Below the pieces are notes generated by a model, which saw only the letters and a list, made by a program, of their open reading frames with translations, was not told where the DNA came from and made no database searches. 64,000 nt of DNA from Melitaea cinxia (Eukaryota > Arthropoda > Insecta > Lepidoptera > Nymphalidae): assembly GCF_905220565.1 (NCBI RefSeq), contig NC_059402.1:9735501-9799500 (forward strand), given 5' to 3'. The position numbers and the translations under genes were made by a program. Position 1 is the first letter of the stretch, and the number at the start of each line of letters is the position of its first letter. Shown piece after piece: positions 11,352-22,663 of the stretch.

Positions 11352-11580
11352 TTAAGGTAACACAAAGTAGTCATTAGTCAACGGGGGGGGGGGTGATGAA
11401 CTTCTTAGCATTCGATGGATACACCGTGCGGGTGCCGGATCCATCGTATGACAGAGGGAGAAACTCAGAGCAGATCCTAGGAATTGCGACCCAGGTGTAG
11501 GTTTAAGGAGGTCCTCTTTGAGATGCACATCAACGCTCACCTTCGCTACAAGAGTGGTCCGCCCCACCTAGCCAAACTAT
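11352..11580. other. GC-rich patch of unknown origin, with G11 tract
   Basis: A markedly GC-richer block starts with eleven consecutive G at 11383-11393 and contains GTGCCGGATCCATCG and AGATCCTAGGAATTGCG. The minus strand is open for 71 codons but shows no domain. It contrasts sharply with AT-rich flanks and is probably a transposon scrap, but I could not name the family. Confidence 0.3.
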
Positions 11581-11850
11581 AGATCGTGATATAATGTGTA
11601 ACAATTCATTCGTTTTCACAAATTAATTATTGAAAGAGTCTAGGTTAAGCTACTAGCAGGATACAACGAGTGCGGAGCTGTGGTTGCACCGATCGTTTTA
11701 TACACGTCAGAATGACTCGAGTAATAGAATGAGTGAGGGTAGGTGAATATCGAACGATGTGCTAGGTGGCGTGATCGGTTCATCTGTTATTTATAAATCT
11801 CTTGCTAATAGCATACGACAGCACAGATACCGACATAATTATTGTTTTAT

Positions 11851-12123
11851 CTGAGGTAGGGCACAGTAGAAAATATATTACTCAAAACTTGGAGCAGCCC
11901 AACTGGGAAAGTACCTTGACCTTACAGAAGGTCACAGCAAAATAACACTGATTTCAAGCAGTGTTCTGTTCCTGTGGTGAGTAAGGTAACAAGAGCTACT
12001 AGGGGGATTGGGAGTAGGGTCGACAACGCACTTGCGCTGCTTCTGATGTTGCACGCGTGTATAAGTTACGGTATCGTTTACCATCAGGTGGTTTGTACGC
12101 TTGTACAGAAGTAAGAAAAAAAA
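11851..12123 (+). mobile_element. LINE-3'-end/SINE-like repeat family C, copy 1
   Basis: Same family as 45870-46158, 47371-47510 and 52271-52497. It opens CTGAGGTAGGGCACAGTAG, passes GAGCAGCCC..TGG and CCTTACAGAAG, and ends TTACCATCAGGTGG...GTACGCTTGTACAG followed by an A-rich tail. No ORF with domains was found. The ending resembles the 3' ends of some lepidopteran CR1/L2-like LINEs (recalled, not verified). Confidence 0.65.
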
Positions 12124-12249
12124 GTACATTTGTAACGTACTAATATAATTTTTACAACTTTTTTGGGAAATAGAAAAGAATGCTTGAAATTTGAAACTTA
12201 TGTTATATTAAAATATAATGTAATTACGTTAAGGTTCCGATTGACTCTG

Positions 12250-12475
12250 CTCTGGTGTAATGGTGCGTGTGTCGTGTCAGCGGCGCCTAAACACCGACGG
12301 TCGTGGGTACGATTCCTGCTCGGAGTGGGTATGTGTGCTTATACAAATATTTATTTCCCGTCTGGTTGTTAGCCTGTGTAGGTTTGCCCACCATGCCTCG
12401 GAGAGCACGTTAAGCTGTCGGTCCCGAATGTTAGCATGTACACCTGATAGCGATAGTTACTCATTTTAAGGAATA
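12250..12475 (+). mobile_element. tRNA-derived SINE
   Basis: A tRNA-like head has an A-box-like stretch TGGTGTAATGGTGCG (12252 onward) and a B-box-like GGTACGATTCC at 12306-12316. It is followed by an unrelated body (TATTTATTTCCCGTCTGG ... GTCGGTCCCG) ending near 12475. The head is diverged and not a functional tRNA gene. Confidence 0.6.
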
Positions 12476-12954
12476 ACCGCCAACCTTGGCGCCAACCGCC
12501 AAATTTTGCAGGAGAATAATTTTTCATTCCAGATTTATTTCGATATCTTAAAGTTATTTATATGGGCCTAAAAATCGTTTTGTAATATAGTTCATTCTTA
12601 TCACACTTGTTTGTACAATCCTATAACTTACAACATATTGTAGAATTGTTTTGACATAAAAAATATATTATAAAAAATAAAAAGTATACGAAGAACAATA
12701 AAAGCGTAAACATCTTTGGAGCCCTCAGACATTTTAGTTGTGTACATTAATAAAATATTTCAAAAAGGAATTCTAAATCAGGAATAGCGTCAAATATGGG
12801 TACTTTTATTTAATGAAATTTGTCTGGGTGTTAATAATAGTATTTATTTCTTTTGTTATGATATTGATTACACATTATAAAACTAAAAAAACACGTTCAG
12901 ATAAAATAAGACACTATAGATTATTAATAAAACATAATATATTCAAAAAAAAAT

Positions 12955-13110
12955 CAATATATACATATAAAAATGAATGTCTGTCTGTATGTCTTTAATA
13001 GAATCGTAAACTATGCATTTGTTCTTGTCATGATCTTCAGCAAAGTATTGTGCATAAGCCCACAAAGGTTTTTGAATTAGTACGACCAAAAAAGCGTAGC
13101 AACGCGCGCA
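12955..13110 (+). repeat. Repeat fragment, Helitron 5'-end-like
   Basis: The sequence TATATACATATAAAAATGAATGTCTGTCTGTATGTCT resembles the starts of lepidopteran non-autonomous elements. The body contains AGCGTAGCAACGCGCGCAG. No matching 3' terminus was found nearby, so the boundaries are approximate. Confidence 0.3.
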
Positions 13111-15544
13111 GTGTATAGCTTAGTACACAATAAATAACTAACAGTTTTGAGTTAAAACAAGTAAACTACGTGTTAGTATTCTTACTACACACTCAACCTC
13201 TAATTTTAAGGCTTCTAAACACACAAAACCGTTCATTTAGCAACAATTAAGCACGTAAAAGGATGTCGTGACAGATTATATTGCTTCGGAACGAAACGGT
13301 AAACTTAACACCTTATTAAACGGTGGGCGACTTTTTTGTTAATTGTAGCCACATTTCTGGCTAATGACTACGTACGTGGGAACGATAAAAACGAAAACTC
13401 GCATTTACCTACCACCGTAATTAAAGAAGGTTTATAGTTCACCTGAGTTTTTGAGTTTAAATTGATGAGGGATTTCATTATGAATCGTTTGCTTTATGGA
13501 TTTTTCATGTTAAGAGTTCGTGTTTATTGGATTTTTTCACGGTTTATATAAAGTGAAAATATTTGAATTATATTTACAAGTTAAATAATATTTATTACAT
13601 TCTTACGATGTGACAAGCATTGTATAGTTTCATTAATTCAATATTTTCCTAAATTCCATTCTTTCTTTGAATGCCAAGGGATTCAAACTTTTATATTATC
13701 AATATGAACAGACATGCAAAAGAAAAGTTTTTATTACATAAGGCCGCGTTTGGGCAAAGGGTCTTCGACAGTTATCAGTTAATAAAATAATCGTGTGGAC
13801 TTTCAAACGTGACTTAGAAAATATACTTCGAGTTTCATATTTCTTTTGAGTGTTAGGTCTGAGTTATATTTATTTGTCCAAATATTAGAAATATTTTTAA
13901 ATATTTTTACTATATCCGAGTATTTACTTTTATATCAAGTATCATTGTAAAAAGTACGTAATATATTTAGAATATAGTAATATAACATTTTTGATAATAA
14001 AGTTTTTAGAACTAGAAAAACATATTTTTAAATCTTTATTTGAAGAGCTCAGACACACAACGGCGACCTTTTTTTATACAATTGAGATAATACTAATATA
14101 AAATGTAATATAATTCTTTCTTATAGACTTTTTTATCAAAAGTTGAAATAAATTTACTAAAATTATTTCTATAAAAAAACGTAACGAGTGTGTGAATAGT
14201 GAATTGCTGAGAAAGACACGAATGAGCAATTTCCTTTCCATTATTGCGACAGTTCCATCAACACAAGTGACTTAATTATGGTTGCGTCAGAAAAATAAAA
14301 AAATAAATTTCTTAATAAAAAGTGTGACCTTTAATTCTGTAAATATTTTTTTATGAAAAGCAGATTTAATTGATTTATATTTAATATAAATATTTCCATA
14401 GCTGTTTTTTCATTAAAAGCATTTCGCTAAATTAACTTTTATGTATACAACCGTTATTACACTTTTATATGACACATAATTTTGAATCGTATGAAATAAT
14501 GGTACGTTTTATATTGAATTTTCAATAATTAAATTTTGAAATATCTGTCGTGTAATCTACGCTAGTGTAGTAAAATAAAATTATAACGTATTTAATATGA
14601 AATGATAACGAACTTGTATATTGGACTCATCTTTTCTTTCGTATTGACATCTCAAACAATATATCCATTTCGTAAACTATATCAACAACTATATTGATAA
14701 TGATAAACAATATTATATTTTTAATGATAACACATAATAGTACATTTAAATATACGTAAACAGAAAAAAAAAAAAAAAAATATTTCCTCTTTGTATTATA
14801 GCAGTGATTGTAAAAAGGAAAAATTTGTTTATTTTATAAAATATATTCCAGGTTTGTATAGAATTTAAAGGAATATCAAACGACGAAAGATAATGAAGTG
14901 AGGCTGTTGCGTCCGCCATCTTTGCAAACGACGTTGTCCCCTCACGAGAATCGTGAAAACCGAGAATAATCTAGTTCTTTCAATCCCCTTTGTAAGGACA
15001 TCTGCGCGGTCTTTTGTGTAAGACAATTATCATTCCGGACGTTTTTGACGTAAAAACGCATTAAAAAGCTGCAAAAAAGCGTCGAAGTCTGTTCTTAATT
15101 AGGTGTTTTAAAGCTATAACGTTAGATATAGAAAGTGACTAAAGAAATTAAAATGGTAGAGTTTTCTACCACTTACTTGTTAAGTTCACCACTGTTTAAA
15201 TATACGTACCTACATATGTGTATACAAAAATGTAGATAACCTTTATATATTCTACTATCTTATAATATTACTTGATTAGTTGCTCAATCATTGGATATAT
15301 TATGTATTTTCTGTTTGTTGTAGAAACATAATTGGGTTATTATTCTTTTGTATTATGTATTTTCTTGGACGTATAGTGTTATAGTAAACAAATATTATAC
15401 TGCAAATTAATCTTATACAATAATTAATATCCAAACCAATAATTAATGTACATGGTAACTTAAAAACTACAGTGGGTCAGTGCGATATAAAACTTTACGA
15501 ACTTACAAAAAAAAAAATTAAATAAATAATAAATATCTTATACA

Positions 15545-15770
15545 GACACGGTCGTCTGTTCCTATGGTAAGCAACTTAATACTTGTGTTACAGGTAGCAG
15601 CTGACTGTTATATCTAAATGTTTTTTTTTTATAAATAGACATAGAAATAATTCATATATAAATATATGAATAGACATATTATACCCAGACTCAGGCGGGA
15701 ATCGAACCCGCAGCCCGCGGAATAGAAAGCACCACTACAAACTGCGCCAACGAGCTAATCCGAATCAAAG
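15545..15770 (-). mobile_element. tRNA-derived SINE family A (best copy)
   Basis: The minus strand reads GGATTAGCTCGTTGGCGCAG (A-box region, near 15765), then CGGGCTGCGGGTTCGATTCC with box B at 15708-15698. The body extends towards CTTACCATAGGAACAGACG near 15550. The head preserves much of a tRNA outline but continues into a non-tRNA body, so it is a SINE. Relatives lie at 23560-23730 and, as a scrap, at 5405-5475. Confidence 0.7.
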
Positions 15771-16431
15771 ACAAAAAAAATACTAAGCGTTTCTTTGATT
15801 TTGTTTACTCAGTGGTTCCTAAGAAATTAAAATATTCTGTCAGAAGTCCCGAAATACACAAAACATCTACATAAAGCCCAATCATTTGTCATAAGATATA
15901 ACTTCTACTTAAGTCAACGTCATTCAATACGAAACAAAACCATTTTGTTTCAATGAACATACACAAGGATTATTTATTTTTTTATTTATTAGCAGAAAAA
16001 TTTACTATACCTATTATTATTTATTATCTAAAAGCATTAAAATTTAAAGCAGTTAACTAGTGCCAATATTGTTCATATAATTCGGAATTTTACTTTCCAA
16101 TTCTACAAACTATCGAAAGATACTAAAAGTAATTTTGTGGATCGTATCCAAGTTTTTATGTGTTCAGTACAGCATCGATTATTCAACAAATATCTTAAAC
16201 AATGCCAAGAAATAATTATAATTTCTTAACTTTAACAGGTCCGGAAAAATTTAATCCAATGTATTTTGGCAAACATTTGGTAAACATTTATGAATATTGC
16301 ATTCAAGTAATAAGCCAAGAACAAAGGATGTCTGTGCATAATATTAAGTAACACGCACAATTTCCTAATTATATCTGTGTGTATATATATGATCCTAATT
16401 ACTTAACCGTTAAGAACGGACTATTACTTCA

Positions 16432-16758
16432 GCTTATCGCAGTTCACTGCTGGACATAGGTCTCCACAAGTTAGCGCCAAAAATGGCGTGAACTCATGTG
16501 TGTTTCCCATAGTCACTACGCTGGGCAGGCGGGTTGGTGACCCCAGGGCTGGCTTTGTCGCACCGAAGACGCTGCTGCCCGTGTTCGGCCTGTGTATTTT
16601 AAAGTCGGCAGTTGGATGGATAATCCCGCCATCGGTGGGTTTTTTAAGTTCAAAGGTGGTAGTGGAACTGTGTTATCCCTTAGTCGCCTCTTACGATACC
16701 CACGGGAAGAGAGGGCGTGGCTATATTCTTTACTGCCATAACCACACAGCAGAGCGGA
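16432..16758 (-). mobile_element. Hairpin-rich SINE-like repeat, copy 3
   Basis: Nearly full-length reverse copy from the GTTCACTGCTGGACATAGG 3' end to the TATGGCAGTAAAGAATATAG 5' start. The stem near 16470-16495 keeps pairing through a changed base (GTTAGCGCCA opposite TGGCGTGAAC, mostly by G-U), which hints that the hairpin matters. The small open frames here read through the repeat and are not genes. Confidence 0.75.
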
Positions 16759-17329
16759 CTATACGCAAACAAAACCTTTATCAATTAGGTAACCTGTGAA
16801 CTTACTTATCAAAAGTTTTCTTAATGGACCATAATTAAAAATCGAAGTAGCTAAAATTGTCCATTACTGCGTCCAAAAAACAAATAGAAGTTTTGTGTAC
16901 AATGCAGGCGAAACGTAAATAAACGCAACAAAAATTAAAGTAACAACAAATAGAATTACAAAAACTAATTTACAGATTTAACACGATCATTTCAATCTTC
17001 AATTTGCTATAAATATATTGTGTATTTTTCAACGTCAAGAGTTTTCCCGAAAAAGGTTTTAAATTAACACCTCAAAACTTAAACTAATCGTGCAAGCAAA
17101 TTTAAATTTTAATTCGACCTTTTAGTCGTAATTTGAATAAACTTCGAAGCTATAAATTTACCTTCATTAGGAATTGTTTTTGAGAAATGTGTATTTAGAA
17201 AAGTATAATTCATATCACATATCTCTATTGACAATGTTTTCAAATAAAAATAAGTTTCAAATACTACATGATACCCCTTTGTTGCAATAAAGATTATGTT
17301 TAAATTAAATTACCTATTAACTTAATACT

Positions 17330-17545
17330 TTCACACTCACACTCAACGCTTCACATTCAACGGATCCCCCAGTAGGATTTTTTCCTGTTTTGGGGGTCCA
17401 GAAACACACACAATGCACAAACACAACGCCCAGACCATGACTAATCTCTATATGGTCAATACAAATGTCGTGAGTGGGAACTGAACCCACGACAGCCAGC
17501 GCAACAGCCACTGCTTTGACCGCTGCGCCAGCGCGTCGTTTTGCA
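17330..17545 (-). mobile_element. tRNA-derived SINE family B, minus copy
   Basis: The minus strand starts GCGCTGGCGCAGCGGTCAAAG and has box B GGTTCAGTTCC (17487-17477). The body contains GACCATATAGAGATTAG, GTCTGGGCGTT and GTTTCTGGACCCCC and ends GAATGTGAAGCGTTGAG. It aligns along its length with the copy at 63667-63862, which has a clear target-site duplication. Confidence 0.75.
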
Positions 17546-18469
17546 TATAAAGAATATGAACATTGGAATATTTTTTTGACGTGGTGTCTTGTTTTAAACA
17601 TTTATGCAAATTTAAACAATTTTAAACCAATTATACTGAATTTCTCATACAGCGAAAGCTCTAAAGCTTTAAAGTTTCTGGTCTCACGTGAATTTAAAAC
17701 CTTTGGTACTGTGAAAAACAAAACTTTTAAAACAAAGTTTTATTTTAAATTACATTTAGTATAGTTTTTAATTTTAATATTATTTTATGCAAATTGCATA
17801 GCTTTTAAATTATAATGGTATTGTTATTATGTTTGTTAAAACATTGCAATGATTTATTGGTTTAATTTTAAATTTACCGTGTATGTTACTAATGTGAAGA
17901 AGTTAAACTTACTTAAAATGAAGTTTCAACTTTTATCGTTACATACTTTAACACAATTAAGAAATGTCATAGGTACTTTAGTCACAATTTTTAATTTTAC
18001 TTTGTAATTTTACGAAATTATATTTCTTGTATTCAACAATGCATAAAATATTCAGCGACATTACATTCACTGCGTGACAGTCACATGTGAGTGTATATAC
18101 CCAAATAATTATGTATGTATAGACAAAGAGTGATGTATAATATTCAGTGTTCAATTAATATTTAAAAAAAAAACACATTGGGAGTTAGCATTAAAATTCA
18201 AAACTCAGTAGTTTTGGAAAAAACTTTTGTTTATATTTGTTTATTCGAATTAGTACACAGTACAGTTCAACTCTCTGTGGCTCGAGTTTTTGATCGAATT
18301 GCTCTAGTTTCTCTTTAAAAAGATCCATGGGTTTATTTTACGTATTTTCATCGATAAAAATAAATTAAATTGGAGTGTATGTTTGTAACATTAAAATAAC
18401 CGCTTTTAACTAAATTCACACATATATACCAATATAACATTTTAAAAAATTTGTTTGTTTATTCCTGCT

Positions 18470-18604
18470 TATCTCGATATATGATGTAATAAGAAGTAAC
18501 GTAGGCTACTTTTATTTTAGAACTTGATTTATTTAATAACACTGCGAACTGAACAATAAGTTTTTTGTTAAATTCCACGCGGACGAAATCGCGGGCACAG
18601 CTAG
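18470..18604 (+). mobile_element. Helitron 3' fragment
   Basis: It ends with CCACGCGGACGAAATCGCGG and GCACAGCTAG|T (CTAG 18601-18604). The upstream stretch GTAACGTAGGCTACTTTTATTTTAG matches the reverse copy at 60730-60982, so both belong to one family. The 5' end was not found. Confidence 0.65.
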
Positions 18605-18825
18605 TTTTCAATATGTTTGTCTAATTCAATCCAAAAATTCATCACATTTACTAGAAACCTTTTCTTAAGTCATTGTGATAGTTGATTAAATTATAAAAGG
18701 TCTAGAAAACATTTTATAAGACCCAAAGACAATATCTATAAGTCTGACAGTTCCTTAATCGACATCGATATTTGATTCTTATTACTGTCACATGCCCTTT
18801 CTTAAGTTTAATAAATAAAGGTCCG

Positions 18826-18925
18826 GTGCTCACTCACAGGGAAATAACCGAAAAAGAAGACCGAAGGCATCAGTTATTGCCGCCTCTGAGTCTATTTATA
18901 TAGGCCTATTGGCACCGGGCAAGAA
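18826..18925. repeat. Short inverted-repeat pair
   Basis: CCGGTGC near 18832 and GCACCGG near 18910 form 7-bp inverted arms about 80 bases apart, around GC-richer sequence (GAAGACCGAAGGCATC, TATTGCCGCCTCTGAG). It may be a small MITE or a regulatory block. No second copy was noticed in the window. Confidence 0.25.
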
Positions 18926-19351
18926 CAAAGTAAGGAGTAAGCTAGTGTCAGAATATTCTATTACTTAAATAGAGTGGTGTTATTGTTAAATGGTAAAAAA
19001 TCTGTTATTATATTAATTATCTATTCATCATATTTTAATAAAAGGTATTAATGTCTCCACGTTTAATATAATTGAAATCCTTGCAAGATATTAAAAATAT
19101 AGAGTATTAAAATTATCTGTTTGTATGCATTGGCTTTTAAAAGCTATTTGGTATTATGATTTAAAAAATAACTTTCTTTTCTTTCTGAACTAATTTCGGA
19201 ATGTAATACGTGAGTACTTATGGGTGTATTTATATGTATTTAATTCTAAGTCTAAATTTAAGCACTCTCTACTTACTTTCTTCACTAACTAAAATAATTA
19301 AATTTGTACCCCATTTTTAATCAACACCCTAGTAATAAGGATCATCATCAT

Positions 19352-19690
19352 CATCTTTATTATATCAGCGTATAACAGTCCACTGCTGGACATAGTCCTT
19401 CACAAGTTCGTGCCAAAAATGGAGTGAACTCATGTGTTTTGCCCATAGTCACCACGCTGGGCAGGCTGGTTAGTGACCGCAGGGCTGGCTTTGTCGCGCC
19501 GAAGACGCTGCTGCCCGTCTTCAACCTGTGTATTTCAAAGCCAGCAGTTGGATGGTTATTCCGCCACCGGTCAGCTTTTTAAATTCGAAGGTGGTAGGGG
19601 AACTGTGTTATCCCTTAATCGCCTATATGACACCCATAGGAAGAGTGGGGGTGGCTATATTGTTAATGCCGTAACCACACAGAGTAAATG
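19352..19690 (-). mobile_element. Hairpin-rich SINE-like repeat, copy 4
   Basis: Full-length reverse copy preceded on the plus strand by an ATCATCATCATC tract (19341-19354), i.e. a (GAT)n tail on the element strand as expected for RTE-mobilised DNA. The GACAGTCCACTGCTGGACAT-type end and both outer hairpin regions are recognisable, with scattered changes. Confidence 0.75.
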
Positions 19691-20013
19691 AGGATAGGTG
19701 ATGATACGTAATACGTATTAAGGATAGGTGTTTCTTTTTGCACTAACAATTTTACTTATTGTCATCCAATTAAAACTCATATTGCAGCGTTTGCTAAATT
19801 TTCACTGCCCTTTTACTTTAGTATGTAGGTTAAAATCCCACGGTTAGTATTTTAATTTGTAGAAAAATTATGTTAGAAAGGATAATTATATAGGAACAAA
19901 TAATTTCGAATGTATGAAACTTTAAACAATAACCTAGAAAAGGTATGTAGTTCTCATAGTATTTAAATCTAATTACTATTGATCAAAATAAATGTAATAA
20001 ATATATTACTTAC

Positions 20014-20317
20014 GTGAACACGATTTCGGCTCATCACTCTTATCGCCACAATCGTCCTCTCCATTACAATACTTATCCAATGATATACACTGCCCCGTAT
20101 CACATAGAAGTTCACTTAATCTACAAGGATTTGCTACGTTTCTAGCAAACTTCGCTTTTTTAACTGCCACAACCATATTTATATCAGATTCTAAGTTCTC
20201 GTCATTGAAATCACCACTTACATCTTGAGGACTGCAGAGTTTTAAATATAGTAACACTATCATAAACAATATAGTTCTGTTATTTGATATATCGTAAAAA
20301 CTTTTTATTAAACTCAT
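20014..20317 (-). CDS. CUB/LDLa-domain protein gene, first coding exon (signal peptide + LDLa)
   Basis: This exon encodes the N-terminus of a secreted or membrane protein. From the chosen ATG (20317, context AAAAATGAG) residues 13-29 form a hydrophobic signal-peptide core (ILFMIVLLYLKLCS). About residues 65-100 are a complete LDL-receptor class A module with six cysteines and the calcium-binding end CNGEDDCGDKSDE. An upstream in-frame ATG at 20341 has a poorer context, and an in-frame TGA lies just before it. The donor CAC|GTAAGT (from 20013) leaves phase 1, which matches the two leading bases of the CUB exon at 3077. The three visible exons make 214 codons: signal, LDLa, then most of a CUB domain. 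Insect proteins with this content include Drosophila Culd (CG17352), but I cannot assign orthology. Everything upstream of the start is non-coding. Confidence 0.85.
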
Positions 20318-20390
20318 TTTTGGTCCATAAAAACAGCACATTTGTCACAACATCACAATTTCATGTCTAAGACGTTTTCATTATCACTTA
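20318..20390 (-). other. Probable 5' UTR part of the same exon
   Basis: A convincing acceptor (TATCTTGTTTCAG, AG at 20392-20391) lies about 70 bases upstream of the start codon on the minus strand. The exon probably begins at 20390 with untranslated sequence, and a separate 5' UTR exon should lie further right. The GC-richer patch at 25558-25735, which ends in a donor, is one candidate. Confidence 0.5.
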
Positions 20391-20399
20391 ATACCTGAA

Positions 20400-21076
20400 A
20401 CAAGATACACTAAAATTATTATTTATTTAGAGATGGTAAAAAACGTAAATCGACGTATAAAAACATTAATTACAAATTTACAACATAGTACATATTTATA
20501 AATTGATTTCAATGACAACGGAGCACAACATCAAAATTAAATGTATTTATTAAATCTAATCATAAAAACTGTTAAAAGTCTACCAGATGTGTATTAAATT
20601 CACAAGGTTGTATCACGCTATTTTAAATAAACTATCAATTTGTGATTTCAGTATTTTTTAAAGCAGGCTATTTAAAAAAAAAAGATATTAATGGTCTACT
20701 GAAAATGTATTAATTTTATAATTTGATTTAGTTGTTTTAGATATCTAAGTGTTAAATTCAGTTTAAATTAATTTGATAGTAATATTATATAGAGAAATGT
20801 ATTTGAATATGTTATTTGGCAATTAATGTATTTGAATATTTATTTAGACATTAATTGACTTTGTTCGAATTATAAAAATACGTGTTAAGAGAAAAGTGGT
20901 GCATTCTTGGTAACAACGGCTTGGTTGAATGAAGTTGTGAAAATAAAGGCAATTGAGAACACCTAGAAGCAGTTTTATTTCACATGAAAATCTTGATATG
21001 TGTTATGTGAAAATATAATAAAAAAAAACATAAGCATACATTAAGCGTAACTACTCATCAAATAACTTAGCATCTT
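20400..21076. other. AT-rich sequence, no feature seen
   Basis: No ORF with domain content or repeat partner was recognised. On the minus strand it would be intron upstream of the first coding exon. Confidence 0.4.
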
Positions 21077-21086
21077 TAAATTTTAA

Positions 21087-21474
21087 TTTTATCCAACTAG
21101 ACCGCAACAACTTTGAGAAGGAGGTCAATAGGAGGATTAGGTTGAGTTAGGCGGCGTTTGGCAGGCTTCGTCGAGTCTTCACTTCGAAGAACTGACGTAG
21201 CCCACAGAATTAGCAAGTTGAAGTGGCAGTGGGCTGGTCATCTGTGTCGCTGGACTGATGGCCGTTGGAGCAGATGGATCCGCGTCTTAGCAAACGTAGC
21301 GTGGGACGTCGTCCGGCCCGTTGGACCGACGATCTACGTAAGATTGCCGGTGTAGGCTGGATGAGGATTGCAGAAAACCGGGATGTCTGGCACGAACTTG
21401 CGGAGACCTATGTCCAGCAGTGGACTGCAATAGGCTGAACTGACTGACTGACTGACTAACTGACTGACTGACTC
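21087..21474 (+). pseudogene. RTE-type LINE 3' end (5'-truncated, decayed ORF)
   Basis: Conceptual translation across frame breaks gives hallmarks of the RTE ORF C-terminus: NNFEKEVNRRIRLS, LKWQWAGHLCRWTDGRWSR, then the region ending ETYVQQWTAIG just before the stop at about 21437. The 3' tail is (ACTG)n at 21437-21472. TAAATTTTAA occurs at 21077-21086 and 21475-21484 and is a plausible, though AT-rich, target-site duplication. Its last 30 coding bases (CTATGTCCAGCAGTGGACTG) are the same as the 3' end of the five hairpin-rich repeats. The same family lies at 55761-56412 in reverse. Confidence 0.75.
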
Positions 21475-21489
21475 TAAATTTTAAACTTT

Positions 21490-21665
21490 TTGTTCAGACC
21501 ACAAAGTTTCCTTATCTCACTATTTTTTATCCTGCCACTCGGTTTAACTCCTATCATACTTCTTAACGCTCTCATCTCAACTGCATTTATTCTGCTTTCA
21601 TGTTTCTTCTGCCATACCCAACTCATACCAATTTCTGTACCTCTTAAAAATATTTGTAGGTATTT
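21490..21665 (-). pseudogene. Fragment of a second LINE ORF, antisense
   Basis: The minus strand translates without stops to SWVWQKKHESRINAVEMR followed by ALRSMIGVKPSGRIKNSEIR. This is the post-RT region of a LINE-like ORF in which a conserved block precedes a WxGH motif. It is a different family from the plus-strand RTE piece next to it and has no start, no end and no RT domain. Confidence 0.55.
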
Positions 21666-21920
21666 TATAATTTTATTTGATAATTATAGCAGTTTCCCTA
21701 TTAGCGTATAAAGTACGTTTTGCGTTATCCATCAGCTGTCTGTTTGTATATCTGTTGTAATTGAGGCGAGGATGCTTATTCCTCATTAGAAGGTAAAAGA
21801 GATACATACTGTCAAAGCTAAGTGCGCTTATAAATCAACGACTAATATATTATAATGGTATAAAAATAAACATCACATCAGCCACCAAAAAAAAATCACT
21901 CGCCTGCTACGGAATTATAA

Positions 21921-22015
21921 AGCAACGTAGCTTTATAGTTATAGCAACGTAGCTTTATAGTTATAGCAACGTAGCTTTATAGTTATAGCAACGTATGTTA
22001 TAGCAACGTAGCGGA
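21921..22015 (+). repeat. 22-bp tandem repeat
   Basis: AGCAACGTAGCTTTATAGTTAT repeats with starts at 21921, 21943, 21965 and 21987, followed by a shorter degenerate unit at 22002. The first three units are identical. The GTAGCTTTATAGTTATAGC core is nearly palindromic. Confidence 0.9.
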
Positions 22016-22558
22016 ATTTCCTTTATTAACACAACTATAAGAAATAAAACATTTTATTTAATGTATTTCAAAGTTAATGTTTCTACTAACTTGTCACAAT
22101 TTGTTACGTAACAGATTATTCTCGTTTCATTTGTTATAGTTTAACGTCTGGGTAGACGTGATTCAGTGACAGACAGATAGATGATCGTTCATGACAAATT
22201 ATAAGGGACTTTAGTGACCCGACTCCCCGAAAACAATTAACCATAGTTAATCCCCATTAATCGCAGGACCAACTGATGCGTAGTAAAGCTGGCTCGATTA
22301 AAATTAACTTTTCCATTACGCCTGTTGCGCTACCAATGGACTGTATCGTGGCTTGGCTTATGGAGGATTTGCATATTTAATAAAGTACGGTTTTAATGTT
22401 TATGACATAGGTAAACAGATTTTATTTAAGACTGTATATAAGATATAGCTACAATTTCTTAGGCCTTGGATTATTTGACAAACTTTATTAAACTGTACCG
22501 CTCACGGATAGCGTTTTCATTTTTTAAAAACTTGCACAGTCTCGGCCCAGCGGATGTC

Positions 22559-22576
22559 GGGGGGGGGGGGGGGGGG
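22559..22576 (+). repeat. G18 homopolymer
   Basis: Eighteen consecutive G lie about 90 bases upstream of a decayed retroelement ORF. Runs this long are unusual in AT-rich insect DNA and are a likely site of sequencing or assembly error. The strand could form G-quadruplex structure. Confidence 0.9.
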
Positions 22577-22663
22577 ACCAGAAGCTGAGTTTGCGTCTCT
22601 TGCTTGTTCTATGAGTCTTATTTTATGTATAATATTATTATATTATTTATCTTATTTTATGTA

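Larger units (their letters stand above)
3078..20013 (-). other. Intron 1 of the CUB/LDLa gene (16.9 kb, repeat-filled)
   Basis: The intron spans from the donor CAC|GTAAGT (GT at 20013) to the acceptor at 3079. It contains the Helitron, SINE, RTE and hairpin-repeat copies listed separately between 3164 and 19690. The stretches 3500-5100, 5480-6210, 6440-7550, 10860-11340, 12480-12950, 13110-15540, 15775-16430, 16760-17325, 17550-18465 and 18930-19350 are AT-rich and hold nothing I could identify. Within them, 13220-13430 and 14880-15120 are less AT-rich and could be conserved non-coding or regulatory DNA, by composition only. Confidence 0.7.

Noticed and set aside
17474..17764. 96-codon plus-strand ORF starting with an Ala/Thr-rich stretch
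   Set aside because: Its first third is the antisense of SINE family B and the rest is AT-rich chance sequence.
22554..22660. Gly-rich N-terminus of a predicted protein
   Set aside because: The glycines come from the G18 homopolymer. The real retroelement homology starts only after about 22664.
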